Assembly: GCA_039931065.1 (NCBI GenBank)
Contig: JBDTSP010000012.1
Span: 74,347-138,346 of the forward strand
Length of the DNA: 64,000 nucleotides
Origin: CADEED01 sp039931065
GTDB lineage: Bacteria > Pseudomonadota > Gammaproteobacteria > Steroidobacterales > Steroidobacteraceae
Direction of reading: 5' to 3'
A program made the position numbers and the translations under genes. Below, in pieces: positions 26,912 to 35,928 of this stretch (its first letter is position 1; every line of letters starts with the position of its first letter). A model generated the notes under the pieces. The model did no database searches, had not been told where the DNA came from, and saw only the letters and a program-made list of their open reading frames with translations.

Positions 26912-27637
26912 TCAGGTGGCCGTGCGCACCTCGGTCTGCAACTGGTGGAGTCTCGCAATGCCGCTGGCCGCGAGATTCAGCAGAGCATCGAGCTCATGGC
27001 GGCGAAAGGCATGGCCTTCCGCCGTGCCCTGAACTTCGATGAAACCGCCGCCATTGTTCATGACGACATTCATGTCGGTCTCGGCGCCCGAATCCTCGGC
27101 GTAATCGAGATCGATGACCGGAATGCCATTGCAGATGCCCACTGAGATGGCAGCGACCTGGCCATGCAGCGGCGAAGCCGCGATGAGCCGCTTGGCGACC
27201 AGCGCGTCGCAGGCATCGGCCATGGCGACATACGCGCCGGTGATCGCCGCGGTGCGCGTGCCGCCATCGGCCTGCAGCACATCGCAATCGAGCGTGACCG
27301 TGCGTTCGCCGAGCGCGGACATGTTGGTGATCGCGCGCAGGCTGCGGCCAATCAGCCGCTGGATTTCCTGCGTGCGCCCGCTCTGCTTGCCCTTGGCGGC
27401 TTCGCGCGGGCTGCGCGTGTGAGTGGCGCGCGGCAACATGCCGTATTCAGCGGTTACCCATCCCTGCCCTTTGCCACGCAGGAATCCGGGCACACCTTCT
27501 TCGACGGTGGCGGTGCAGAGCACCCGCGTGTTGCCGAACTCGACCAGGACCGAGCCTTCGGCGTGCTGGGTGAATCGACGGGTAAAGCGCACAGTGCGCA
27601 ACTCATCGGGTGCGCGACCGCTGGGACGGGCGGCCAT
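26912..27637 (-). CDS. rph: Ribonuclease PH
   Basis: Phosphorolytic 3'-5' exoribonuclease of 241 residues that trims tRNA and other RNA 3' ends. Recognisable blocks are GNTRVLCTATVEEGVPGF, GWVTAEYGMLPRATHTR, the RTQEIQRLIGRSLRA segment and DCDVLQADGGTRTAAITGA. The metal-binding acidic residues near the C-terminus (DLDYAEDSGAETDMNVV) are present. Its ATG shares a base with the PP2C stop. Full length, unlike the truncated rph of E. coli K-12. Confidence 0.96.
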   Translation of the reverse strand: MAARPSGRAPDELRTVRFTRRFTQHAEGSVLVEFGNTRVLCTATVEEGVPGFLRGKGQGWVTAEYGMLPRATHTRSPREAAKGKQSGRTQEIQRLIGRSLRAITNMSALGERTVTLDCDVLQADGGTRTAAITGAYVAMADACDALVAKRLIAASPLHGQVAAISVGICNGIPVIDLDYAEDSGAETDMNVVMNNGGGFIEVQGTAEGHAFRRHELDALLNLAASGIARLHQLQTEVRTAT

Positions 27638-28386
27638 CAGGCGTTACCGATCCAGCGCACGACCGCCGCGGAGGTGTTGTCACTGCCGGCGCCGACCGTG
27701 CTCACGGAATGCTCCGCCAGCCGCACGAGTTCATCGCGCAACGGCGCACGCGCTGGCGGAAAGGCCGCGCCGATGTCTCCGTCTTCGAGACCGCCCCACA
27801 GGCCGTCCGAGCACACTAACAAGATGTCGTTGGCCTCGAGCGGCTCGCGGGCACCCAGCGACATCTCCGGCAGGAATGGTTCGCCGCCCAAACAACACTC
27901 GACGAAATTGCGCATCGGATGCGTCAGGGCCTGGTCGGCCGTGATGACACCTTCGCGCAGCAGGAATTCGACGTGGCTGTGGTCGCGCGTGCGTTTGAAG
28001 ACCTTGCCACCGCGCAACAGATAGACGCGGCTGTCGCCGATGTGCGCCCAGAAAGCGCTGCCGTTCTGCACCAGGCACACCGCGCAGGTGGCGCGCGGCC
28101 GATGCTCGAGCGGCAGGTTGGTGCCGAGTTTGGCGACTTCCTCGTGTGCCCGGCCGAGCGACAGGTGCAGGAAGCCGATGGGGTCGAGGATGGGCTGCGG
28201 CGTGTGCCAGAACGCTTCGACCAGCACCTTTATGGCGGTCTCGGCGGCCTTGGCGCCATCGGAATGACCGCCCATGCCATCAATCACGACGAGCAGGGCA
28301 GAATGCTCCGACACCGCAACGGAGACGCGATCCTGATTGTCGCTGCGACAACCTAGCAGGCTGACTTCGGCGTATTCGATGCGCAA
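27637..28386 (-). CDS. PP2C-type serine/threonine phosphatase
   Basis: Soluble PPM/PP2C phosphatase of 249 residues with metal-binding motifs SDNQDRV, VIDGMGGH, HIGDSRVYLLR and GSDNTSAAVV. No membrane helix. The start must be TTG 28384-28386 (MRIEYAEVSLLGCRSDNQD), since no ATG or GTG fits. First gene of the minus operon with rph-rdgB-hemW, and divergent from yicC across 78 bp. A partner Ser/Thr kinase is not in the window. Confidence 0.9.
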   Translation of the reverse strand: MRIEYAEVSLLGCRSDNQDRVSVAVSEHSALLVVIDGMGGHSDGAKAAETAIKVLVEAFWHTPQPILDPIGFLHLSLGRAHEEVAKLGTNLPLEHRPRATCAVCLVQNGSAFWAHIGDSRVYLLRGGKVFKRTRDHSHVEFLLREGVITADQALTHPMRNFVECCLGGEPFLPEMSLGAREPLEANDILLVCSDGLWGGLEDGDIGAAFPPARAPLRDELVRLAEHSVSTVGAGSDNTSAAVVRWIGNA

Positions 28387-28464
28387 GGCTAGGTTCAGGG
28401 GTCTGATAAACTGCCGCGAAGTCTACTGCACTGTTTCCTCCAAGAACCGAGAACTTCAAGCGCC

Positions 28465-29328
28465 ATGATCGCAAGCATGACGGGTTTCGCACGTCGCGAA
28501 CTGGCGGGCACTTGGGGCACCCTCACCTGCGAGATCCGCAGCGTGAACCACCGCTACCTGGAGCCGGGATTCCGGCTCCCGGAAGAGCTGCGGCCCCTCG
28601 AGTCCGACTTAAGACAACTGCTCGCAAAGCACCTCAAACGCGGCAAGGTCGACTGCACCGTGCACCTGCGCAGCGTGCAGGCTTCCGAGCGCGAACTGCG
28701 CATCGATCAGGCCGCGCTCGCCCGCGTCGCGGCCGCCGTCGGACAGATCTCGCGGGCGGTTCCGGGTTCGACGATCGACGCCATCGAAGTGCTGCGCTGG
28801 CCGGGCGTCATCGAAGCCGCCAACCCGGACTCCGAAGCCTTGTTAGGCGCGGGCCGCACTCTGTTTCAGCAGACGCTCGAAGATCTCGGCGCGATGCGGC
28901 TGCGTGAAGGCAAACGTCTGGGCGAACTGATCGAGCAACGTTGTGTCGGCCTCGCTACTCACGTCACCCAGGTACGCGCGCGGTTGCCGGAGATCCAGAC
29001 CCGTGTCCGCACCCGCTTGCACGATCGCGTCGCCGAGTTGCTGGCCACGGTGGACCGCGAGCGAGTGGAGCAGGAGATCGTCCTGCAGCTGCAGCGACTC
29101 GACGTTGCCGAAGAGCTCGATCGCCTCACCGGCCACATCGAAGAAACCCGCCGCGTGATGGGTGCCAGCGAAGGCGCGGGCCGCAGGCTCGATTTCCTGA
29201 TGCAGGAGCTCAATCGCGAGGCCAATACGCTGGCTTCGAAATCGCAGGATCTGGACACCACGCGCATCACGGTCGACATGAAAGTGCTGATCGAGCAGAT
29301 GCGCGAACAGGTGCAAAACGTCGAATGA
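28465..29328 (+). CDS. yicC: YicC family endoribonuclease
   Basis: Protein of 287 residues with the YicC N-terminal domain (MTGFARRE, GTLTCEIRSVNHRYLEPGFRLPE split by short variations) and the C-terminal DUF1732 domain ending in KSQDLDTTRITVDMKVLIEQMREQVQNVE-like sequence. Members act as hexameric endoribonucleases, affecting small RNA turnover in E. coli. The last ATGA overlaps the gmk start, so the two are translationally coupled. This is the first gene of the yicC-gmk-rpoZ-spoT cluster. Confidence 0.92.
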   Translation: MIASMTGFARRELAGTWGTLTCEIRSVNHRYLEPGFRLPEELRPLESDLRQLLAKHLKRGKVDCTVHLRSVQASERELRIDQAALARVAAAVGQISRAVPGSTIDAIEVLRWPGVIEAANPDSEALLGAGRTLFQQTLEDLGAMRLREGKRLGELIEQRCVGLATHVTQVRARLPEIQTRVRTRLHDRVAELLATVDRERVEQEIVLQLQRLDVAEELDRLTGHIEETRRVMGASEGAGRRLDFLMQELNREANTLASKSQDLDTTRITVDMKVLIEQMREQVQNVE

Positions 29329-29945
29329 GCGCCGCACGGCGTGGCGCCCTCCATGTCATCGCCGCACCCTCGGGCGCCGGCAAGACCAGCCTCGTCAAGG
29401 CCGTGCTCAATCGAGACCCTTCGTTACGCGTGTCCGTTTCGCACACGACACGCAAGCAGCGCGAGCAGGAAATCCCCGGTCGTGACTACAACTTCGTCGA
29501 CGTCGAAGAATTCAAGCGGCTGATCGCCGCCGGCGAATTCCTCGAACACGCTCAGGTGTTCGACAACTTCTACGGCACGGGTCGCGCGCAGGTCGAAGCG
29601 CTGCGCAACGCGGGCCACGATGTCATTCTCGAGATCGACTGGCAGGGCGCACGCCAGGTGCGCGCCGCCCAACCCGACTGCAAATCGGTGTTCATCCTGC
29701 CACCCTCGCGCGGCGAACTCGAAACCCGCCTGCGCAATCGCAAGACCGACAGCGGCCAGGTCATCGCGCGGCGGCTGCGCGACTCGATCGCCGATATGTC
29801 CCATTTCGCCGAGTTCGACTGCGTCATCGTCAATGACGACTTCGAAACCGCGGTCCGTCACCTGCTGGAAATCCTGCGCGGCTCTGGCGGTTTCGCCGCC
29901 AACCGGCCTGATCTCAAGCCCTTGCTGGCAGAACTGCTGGCCTGA
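29325..29945 (+). CDS. gmk: Guanylate kinase
   Basis: Kinase of 206 residues that converts GMP to GDP. P-loop APSGAGKTSL is near residues 14-23. The GMP-binding SHTTRKQREQEIPGRDYNFV block and the DWQGARQVR motif are intact. The start is ATG 29325 inside the yicC stop (ATGA); the frame remains open far upstream but that part has no family similarity. Gmk next to rpoZ and spoT couples guanine nucleotide supply with (p)ppGpp metabolism. Cytoplasmic. Confidence 0.96.
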   Translation: MSAARRGALHVIAAPSGAGKTSLVKAVLNRDPSLRVSVSHTTRKQREQEIPGRDYNFVDVEEFKRLIAAGEFLEHAQVFDNFYGTGRAQVEALRNAGHDVILEIDWQGARQVRAAQPDCKSVFILPPSRGELETRLRNRKTDSGQVIARRLRDSIADMSHFAEFDCVIVNDDFETAVRHLLEILRGSGGFAANRPDLKPLLAELLA

Positions 29946-30062
29946 CCGCCCGGGCCGCCGATTCGGCTGCCAACCCTCGGGATCAGGTGCAAATCCCGGC
30001 AAAACCACGCGTTTTTCCAGTAGACTTTGCACCCCCCGCAGCCTTGGTTACCTGAGAGATTC

Positions 30063-30362
30063 ATGGCCCGTATCACTGTCGAAGACTGCCTGCCGAACGT
30101 CGAAAACATTTTCCAGCTTGTGTTGCTGGCCGCCGCGCGTGCGCGCCGCCTCGCCAATGGCGCCGAGCCGACCGTTCCGTGGGAAAACGACAAGCCGACC
30201 GTGGTCGCGCTGCGTGAGATCGCCGAAGGCAACATCACGCCCGAGATGCTGCGCGAGCCCGAGCCGCCGCCGCCGGAAGCGACGCTGCCGGATGCCGATA
30301 ACCAGTCGCTGTTCCGTGCGCCGCAATTCGGCCTGCAAGGCGATCGTGACGTTCAGGAATAA
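30063..30362 (+). CDS. rpoZ: RNA polymerase omega subunit
   Basis: Omega subunit of 99 residues that assists beta-prime folding and forms part of the ppGpp site on RNA polymerase. MARITVEDCLPNVENIFQLV matches the family N-terminus, and RARRLANGAEPTV and NDKPTVVALREIAEG follow. The start is ATG 30063; the frame from 30027 adds residues with no similarity. The C-terminal 40 residues are Pro- and Glu-rich and variable in the family. It sits between gmk and spoT, the conserved order. Confidence 0.96.
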   Translation: MARITVEDCLPNVENIFQLVLLAAARARRLANGAEPTVPWENDKPTVVALREIAEGNITPEMLREPEPPPPEATLPDADNQSLFRAPQFGLQGDRDVQE

Positions 30363-30403
30363 TTTCCCCGCCTGATCCTTCTTCAAGGAGCGCCCGCGCC
30401 GCC

Positions 30404-32587
30404 ATGGATTACGCGTCGACGCTCCTTCAGCTTCTGCCCAGTGCCCGGCGTTTGCCGGGCCTGCGCGAGCTGCTCAACAGCATCGAGACGTATCTGCCGG
30501 CCGAACAGGTCGCGCGGGTGCGTGCGGCCGTTGAGTTCGGCGCCGAGGCCCACGAAGGCCAGAAGCGCCTTTCCGGCGAGCCGTATATTGCGCATCCGCT
30601 CGCAGCCGCGCAGATCCTTGCCGATCTGCACCTGGATCCCGACACGATCATCGCGGCGATCCTGCACGACGTCATCGAAGACACGCCGATCTCCAAGGAA
30701 GAACTCTCGGAGAAGTTTGGCGCCCCGGTGGCCGAGATCGTCGATGGCGTCACCAAGCTCGACCAGATCCAGTTCAAGTCGCGCGCCGAAGCGCAGGCGG
30801 AATCGTTCCGCAAGATGGTGCTGGCGATGGTGCGCGACCTGCGCGTCATCCTGGTCAAACTAGCCGACCGCACCCACAACATGCGCACGCTCGATGCGAT
30901 GGCGCCCGCGCGCCGCCGCGCGGTGGCGCGCGAGACGCTCGACATCTACGCGCCGATCGCGGGCCGGCTCGGGCTCTACAACATGAAGCTCGAACTCGAG
31001 GATCTCGGCTTCGAGGCCGCGTTTCCGCATCGCTACAAGGTGCTCGATCGCGCGCTGAAAAAAGCGCGCGGCAACCAGAAGCAGTTCCTGAACAAGATCG
31101 CCGAGACGATGCGCGTGGCACTGGTGAAGTCGGACATAAAAGCCGACGTCAGCACGCGTGAGAAACATCTGTACAGCATCTACAGCAAGATGTTGCGCAA
31201 GGCGGCGCCGCTCTCGGAGATCGTCGACGTATTCGGCTTGCGGGTGGTCGTCGACCAGGCGGATTCCTGTTACCGCGCGCTAGGCGTGGTGCACGCGGCA
31301 TACAAGCCGATGCCTGGCCGCTTCAAGGATTACATCGCGATCCCGCGCGTGAACGGTTATCAATCCCTGCACACCACCTTGTTCGGCCCCAATGGCATTC
31401 CGATCGAAGTGCAGATCCGCACCGAGGATATGCATCGCGTGGCCGAGGCCGGCATTGCGGCTCACTGGAAGTACAAGGCCAGTGAGTCGGAAGGCGACCA
31501 GGATGCCCGCGCACGCGAATGGCTGGCGAACCTGGTCGACATGCAGGAAAGCGGCAGCTCCGAGGATTTCCTCGAGAGCGTCAAGGTCGACTTGTTCCCC
31601 GACAAGGTCTATGTGTTCACGCCGAAGGGCGAAATCCTGCGCCTGCCGCGCGGCGCCACCGTGGTCGATTTCGCCTACGCCGTACACACGGACGTCGGCA
31701 ACCGCTGCGTCGCCGCCAAGGTAGATAGGCGCCTGACTCCGTTGCGAACACCGCTGCGAAATGGCCAGACGGTGGAGATCATCACCGCCAAGGGTGCGAT
31801 GCCGAATCCATCGTGGGTGAATTTCGTCGTGACCGCGAAGGCGCGGGCCGCCGTGCGTCATTACCTCAAAGGACTGCGCCGCCAGGAAGCGATCGAACTC
31901 GGCGCGCGCCTCATCAACCAGGCGCTGGGCGAGTTCCGTTTGTCGCTCGATGAAGTCGCGGCCGATACATTGAACGCGGCGGTCGTCGAACTCGGCATGC
32001 ACGACGTCGACGAGTTGTACGAGAAAGTCGGTCTGGGCGAGCGCCTCGCGCCGCTGGTGGCGCGCCGTTTATTGCCCACCAAGGCCAACGAGGATTCCTT
32101 CTCCGGCGCTCCCGCTCCGTTGGCGATTGCCGGTACCGAGGGCCTGTTGGTCGCGTATGCGCGCTGCTGCTTCCCGATTCCGGACGATCCGATCTTCGCG
32201 TTCCTGTCGGCGGGCCGCGGCGTGGTCGTGCATCGCGAGAATTGCGTGAACGTCGAGGACTATCGCAAACACCCCGAGAACTGGCTGCCCGTCGCGTGGC
32301 AGGCGACGACGGAAAAGGTGTTCAGTTCCGAAATCCGCGTCGACGTCGCCAACAAGATGGGCGTGCTCGCAGCGGTGGCGGCCGCCATTTCTTCCGGCGA
32401 CACCAACATCGAACGCGTCGCGGTCGAAGAGAAGGACGCCGACAGCTCATCGCTGGTATTCGAGCTGCGCGTGCGCAATCGCGAGCACCTGGCGCGCGTC
32501 GTGAAAGTCGTTCGCCGCATGCCCGAAGTGCTGAAGGTCACGCGTACAATTGCCAGCCACGGACGCGCCGCGCGCGCGTCCAAATAA
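30404..32587 (+). CDS. spoT: Bifunctional (p)ppGpp synthetase/hydrolase
   Basis: Long RSH enzyme of 727 residues controlling the stringent response. An N-terminal HD hydrolase domain (HPLAAAQIL, ILHDVIEDT at about 85-95) is followed by the synthetase domain (DVFGLRVVVD, VNGYQSLHTTLFGP, VEVQIRT-like block). After that come a TGS domain (about 405-465), a Cys-containing CC/ZFD region (YARCCFPIPDDP), and a C-terminal ACT domain. Intact hydrolase residues make this SpoT rather than RelA. It lies 41 bp after rpoZ, with a GGAGCG site near the start. Confidence 0.95.
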   Translation: MDYASTLLQLLPSARRLPGLRELLNSIETYLPAEQVARVRAAVEFGAEAHEGQKRLSGEPYIAHPLAAAQILADLHLDPDTIIAAILHDVIEDTPISKEELSEKFGAPVAEIVDGVTKLDQIQFKSRAEAQAESFRKMVLAMVRDLRVILVKLADRTHNMRTLDAMAPARRRAVARETLDIYAPIAGRLGLYNMKLELEDLGFEAAFPHRYKVLDRALKKARGNQKQFLNKIAETMRVALVKSDIKADVSTREKHLYSIYSKMLRKAAPLSEIVDVFGLRVVVDQADSCYRALGVVHAAYKPMPGRFKDYIAIPRVNGYQSLHTTLFGPNGIPIEVQIRTEDMHRVAEAGIAAHWKYKASESEGDQDARAREWLANLVDMQESGSSEDFLESVKVDLFPDKVYVFTPKGEILRLPRGATVVDFAYAVHTDVGNRCVAAKVDRRLTPLRTPLRNGQTVEIITAKGAMPNPSWVNFVVTAKARAAVRHYLKGLRRQEAIELGARLINQALGEFRLSLDEVAADTLNAAVVELGMHDVDELYEKVGLGERLAPLVARRLLPTKANEDSFSGAPAPLAIAGTEGLLVAYARCCFPIPDDPIFAFLSAGRGVVVHRENCVNVEDYRKHPENWLPVAWQATTEKVFSSEIRVDVANKMGVLAAVAAAISSGDTNIERVAVEEKDADSSSLVFELRVRNREHLARVVKVVRRMPEVLKVTRTIASHGRAARASK

Positions 32588-32613
32588 CTCGACCTACTTT
32601 CAGGAGTTTCGCG

Positions 32614-33003
32614 ATGGGCATCGTTCACCAGGCCATCCATTCGGATCAGGCCCCCAAGGCCATTGGCCCCTATTCGCAAGCCATCCGCGTCGCCGACACG
32701 TTGTACATGGCGGGCCAGATCCCGCTCGATCCGGTCACCATGCAGATGGTCGAAGGCGACTTCGAGAAAGAAGCGCGCCGCGTGTTCGAGAACATCAAGG
32801 CCGTGATCGCGGCGGCCGGCGGCAGTTTCGAACAGATCGTGAAGGTCACTATCTTCCTGACCGACTTCGCCAACTTCGCCAAGGTGAACGAAATCATGGC
32901 CGAGTATTGCAAGGCGCCATACCCGGCGCGTTCGACGGTGGCAGTGGCGGCACTGCCGCGCAATGCGCGCGTCGAAGTCGAGTGCACGCTGCACCTGGGC
33001 TGA
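32614..33003 (+). CDS. ridA: RidA family reactive intermediate deaminase
   Basis: Trimeric enamine/imine deaminase of 129 residues that clears 2-aminoacrylate and related products of PLP enzymes. APKAIGPYSQAI, MAGQIPLDP and the catalytic Arg in YPARSTVAVAALPR are intact. The start is ATG 32614 with CAGGAG at 32601-32606; the frame remains open upstream over spoT but has no similarity. The spoT-ridA-recG order is common in gammaproteobacteria. Confidence 0.96.
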   Translation: MGIVHQAIHSDQAPKAIGPYSQAIRVADTLYMAGQIPLDPVTMQMVEGDFEKEARRVFENIKAVIAAAGGSFEQIVKVTIFLTDFANFAKVNEIMAEYCKAPYPARSTVAVAALPRNARVEVECTLHLG

Positions 33004-33019
33004 GGGCTCGCAAGCTACC

Positions 33020-35119
33020 GTGGCAACGCCGGCGCCACACGTCACGCCTCTCGAGCAACGACCCGTTGCCTCGTTGCGTGGCGTGGGTCCCGCACTGGCT
33101 GAAAAACTCGAGAAGCTCGGTGTCACGCAGGTGCAGGACCTGTTGTTCGTCCTGCCCTCGCGATACGAAGATCGCACGCAGATCTGCGAGATCGGTGCCA
33201 TCCGTCACGGCATGCGTGCAGTGGTCGAAGGCGAGGTTCAGCTCACCGAAGTCGCCTACCGGCGCCGGCGCCAGCTGTTGTGCCGCATCACCGACGGCAC
33301 CGGCTCGCTCACGTTGCGATTCTTCTATTTCTCCGGCGCGCAGCAGGCCGGGCTCGCGCGCGGCACGCGCCTGCGTTGTTTCGGCGAAGTTCGACGCGGC
33401 CCGCTAGGGCTCGAGATCGTCCACCCCGAATACCGGCGCATCGCGGAAGTATCCGAGGCACTCGAAGAAGTGCTCACGCCTATCTATCCGACCACCGAGG
33501 GTGTGCCACAGGCACGGCTGCGCTCGTTGATCGACCTCGCGCTGCAGGAGGCGGCGAGATCCGGTGTACGCGACTGGATTCCGCCGGCGATGTTGGCCGC
33601 GCTCGAGTTGCCGACGCTGGTCGATGCGTTGTCGATGATGCATCGGCCGCCGCGCGACGCCCATCTCGGCGAATTGCTGAGCGGCCGTCATCCCGCGCAA
33701 CGGCGGCTCGCGTTCGAAGAACTTCTCGCCCACCAGCTGTCGTTGCGCCTGTTGCGGCAGACGATCAAGGCGGATCCGGCCGAGCCGCTGCGCGACCCGG
33801 GCGAACTCGAGCAACGGCTGTTGAAATCGCTGCCGTTCGCGCTCACCGGTGCGCAGCGCCGCACGCTCGACGAAGTCGATCGCGACCTTTCGGCCGACCG
33901 GCCGATGGTGCGGCTGGTGCAGGGCGATGTGGGCTGCGGGAAAACGATCGTCGCCGCCGCCGCGGCGGCTCGTGCCGTCGGCTCCGGGTTGCAGGCGGCC
34001 TTGATGGCGCCCACCGAGTTGCTGGCGGAACAACATGCGAAGAATTTCGAGCAATGGTTCCGCCCGCTCGGGATTCCCGTGGCGTTGGTGACCGGTTCTT
34101 TGCCGGCGCGCACGCGACGCAGCGCGCTCGAGGCGGTGGCCAGCGGCGAAATAAAACTGGTCGTCGGCACCCATGCGTTGTTTCAGGAAGCCATGGATTT
34201 CGAACGGCTCGGGCTGGTCATCGTCGATGAGCAACATCGCTTCGGTGTGCAGCAGCGACTGGCGCTGCGCGAGAAGGGCGCGCGTGGCGGGCAGTTGCCG
34301 CACCAGCTGATCATGACGGCGACACCCATTCCACGCACGCTGGCCATGACCGCCTATGCCGATCTAGATGTCTCGGTGATCGATGAGTTGCCGCCCGGCC
34401 GAACGCCGGTGAAGACGGTCGTGTTGCCCGAGAGCCGCCGCGACGAGATCGTGCAGCGTATTCACCGCCAGGTACTCGAAGGTAGACAGGCGTACTGGGT
34501 CTGTCCGCTCATCGAGGAATCCGAAGAGCTGCGTTACCAGGCCGCCGAAGAAACCGCCGCCGCGCTGGCGGAGGCGTTGCCCGAGGTGCGGGTCGGTCTC
34601 GTGCACGGGCGCATGCCGGCACGCGAGAAGGAACGCGGGATGTACGCGTTCAAGGCCGGCACGATCGGGTTGTTGGTCGCGACCACCGTGATCGAAGTCG
34701 GGGTCGACGTACCGAACGCCACGCTGATGGTCATCGAAAACGCCGAACGCATGGGGCTCGCGCAACTTCACCAGCTGCGCGGCCGGGTCGGTCGCGGCGC
34801 GCATGAGAGTCACTGCGTGCTGCTGTATGGCGGCAAACTGAGCGAGATGGCGCGCGCGCGGCTGGCGGCGATTCGCGAAACCAACGACGGCTTCGTGATC
34901 GCGCGCCGCGATCTCGAATTGCGAGGTCCCGGCGAATTGCTCGGCACCCGCCAGACGGGTCTTGCCGAAATGCGGGTCGCCGATCTCATGCGCGATTCGG
35001 ACCTGTTGCCGGAGGTGCAGTCAGCCGCCGAGGAGCTGCTCAGACATAATCCTGAGGCGGTACGCGGACTTACGCGCCGTTGGATCGGCTCCGGTGAGCG
35101 TTACGGCCGTATCGGTTAG
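33020..35119 (+). CDS. recG: ATP-dependent DNA helicase RecG
   Basis: Superfamily 2 helicase of about 699 residues that regresses stalled replication forks and branch-migrates recombination intermediates. An N-terminal helical and OB wedge domain is followed by motif I GDVGCGKT, motif II DEQHRFG, motif III TATPIPRTLAM, and motifs V/VI with VGVDVPNA and QLRGRVGRG. I start it at GTG 33020 (VATPAPHVTPLEQ); the open frame to 32963 lies inside ridA. It follows ridA by 16 bp. Confidence 0.95.
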   Translation: MATPAPHVTPLEQRPVASLRGVGPALAEKLEKLGVTQVQDLLFVLPSRYEDRTQICEIGAIRHGMRAVVEGEVQLTEVAYRRRRQLLCRITDGTGSLTLRFFYFSGAQQAGLARGTRLRCFGEVRRGPLGLEIVHPEYRRIAEVSEALEEVLTPIYPTTEGVPQARLRSLIDLALQEAARSGVRDWIPPAMLAALELPTLVDALSMMHRPPRDAHLGELLSGRHPAQRRLAFEELLAHQLSLRLLRQTIKADPAEPLRDPGELEQRLLKSLPFALTGAQRRTLDEVDRDLSADRPMVRLVQGDVGCGKTIVAAAAAARAVGSGLQAALMAPTELLAEQHAKNFEQWFRPLGIPVALVTGSLPARTRRSALEAVASGEIKLVVGTHALFQEAMDFERLGLVIVDEQHRFGVQQRLALREKGARGGQLPHQLIMTATPIPRTLAMTAYADLDVSVIDELPPGRTPVKTVVLPESRRDEIVQRIHRQVLEGRQAYWVCPLIEESEELRYQAAEETAAALAEALPEVRVGLVHGRMPAREKERGMYAFKAGTIGLLVATTVIEVGVDVPNATLMVIENAERMGLAQLHQLRGRVGRGAHESHCVLLYGGKLSEMARARLAAIRETNDGFVIARRDLELRGPGELLGTRQTGLAEMRVADLMRDSDLLPEVQSAAEELLRHNPEAVRGLTRRWIGSGERYGRIG

Positions 35120-35167
35120 TGCCTGGGTTCGCGTTTCACTCATATAGATAAGAATGACCGTTGAGCT

Positions 35168-35189
35168 CCAAATGCGAATCATTTACATT
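35168..35189 (+). promoter_or_regulatory. Candidate Fur box upstream of tonB
   Basis: The 15-mer at 35173-35187 (TGCGAATCATTTACA) matches 10 of the 14 defined positions of the 7-1-7 Fur consensus TGATAATnATTATCA, including the whole AATCATT core. It lies 17 bp before the tonB start, a position suited to repression. Derived by eye, without a score distribution. Confidence 0.5.
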
Positions 35190-35203
35190 CGTGCTCTACC
35201 CGT

Positions 35204-35899
35204 ATGGCTGTCCAGATCATCAATGAGATGCCCGACGTCGAGGTTCACCGTGGTGAACCCGTCAGGGAGTTCCTGCGCGATCTGAATTTGCAGCGCCCGG
35301 TGCCGGCGCCGAAGTCGCGTCTGTCCGGTCGCGCGCTGATCCTCGCGGCGACCATCGCGTTACATGTCATCGGACTCATCGCGTTCACCCAGACGCAGAT
35401 GTACCAGCGCGTCACGGAAGAACCCGCGCCCATCGTCGCCTCGCTCATCGAAGCGCCCGCGCAAGCGGAAGACACGCCGCCGCAATACACGCCGCCGCCG
35501 CTCAACGTGGTCTATTCGCTGCCGGCTCCCATCGACATCTCCATCGAAACCGAAAGCATCACGGTTCCGGAGCCGACGACCATCCCGATTTCTTCCCCCG
35601 CTTCGACCGCCGCTCCGCCGATGATCGACTCGGTGGAATACGTGCAGGCACCGCCGCCGGTGTATCCGCGCGAGTCCCAGCGCAAGCGCGAACACGGCAC
35701 CGTGGTGCTGCGCGTGCTGGTCGATGCGCTCGGACGTCCCGCGCAGATCCAGATCGAACACTCGAGCGGACATTCGCGCCTCGATACCGCCGCGCGCGAC
35801 GCCGTCGCAAAATTCCTGTTCCGGCCGTATGTGGTCGATGGCGTCGCGAGGCCCGCGCAGGTCCTCATCCCCATCGGATTCGAACCGCGCGCCAGCTGA
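35204..35899 (+). CDS. tonB: TonB family energy transducer
   Basis: Inner-membrane-anchored periplasmic protein of 231 residues. A roughly 42-residue cytoplasmic N-terminus precedes one membrane helix (about 44-62, ALILAATIALHVIGLIAF). A Pro- and Thr-rich spacer (about 70-145) and the C-terminal TonB domain (YPRESQRKREHGTVVLRVLV) follow. No exbB or exbD is adjacent, so it would rely on a complex encoded elsewhere. The long cytoplasmic tail is unusual for classical TonB but seen in Xanthomonas-type proteins. A Fur-like box precedes it, suggesting iron control. The binding site before ATG 35204 is weak. Confidence 0.87.
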   Translation: MAVQIINEMPDVEVHRGEPVREFLRDLNLQRPVPAPKSRLSGRALILAATIALHVIGLIAFTQTQMYQRVTEEPAPIVASLIEAPAQAEDTPPQYTPPPLNVVYSLPAPIDISIETESITVPEPTTIPISSPASTAAPPMIDSVEYVQAPPPVYPRESQRKREHGTVVLRVLVDALGRPAQIQIEHSSGHSRLDTAARDAVAKFLFRPYVVDGVARPAQVLIPIGFEPRAS

Positions 35900-35928
35900 C
35901 CGCCCGCGGCGCGTTATGATCCGCGCCA

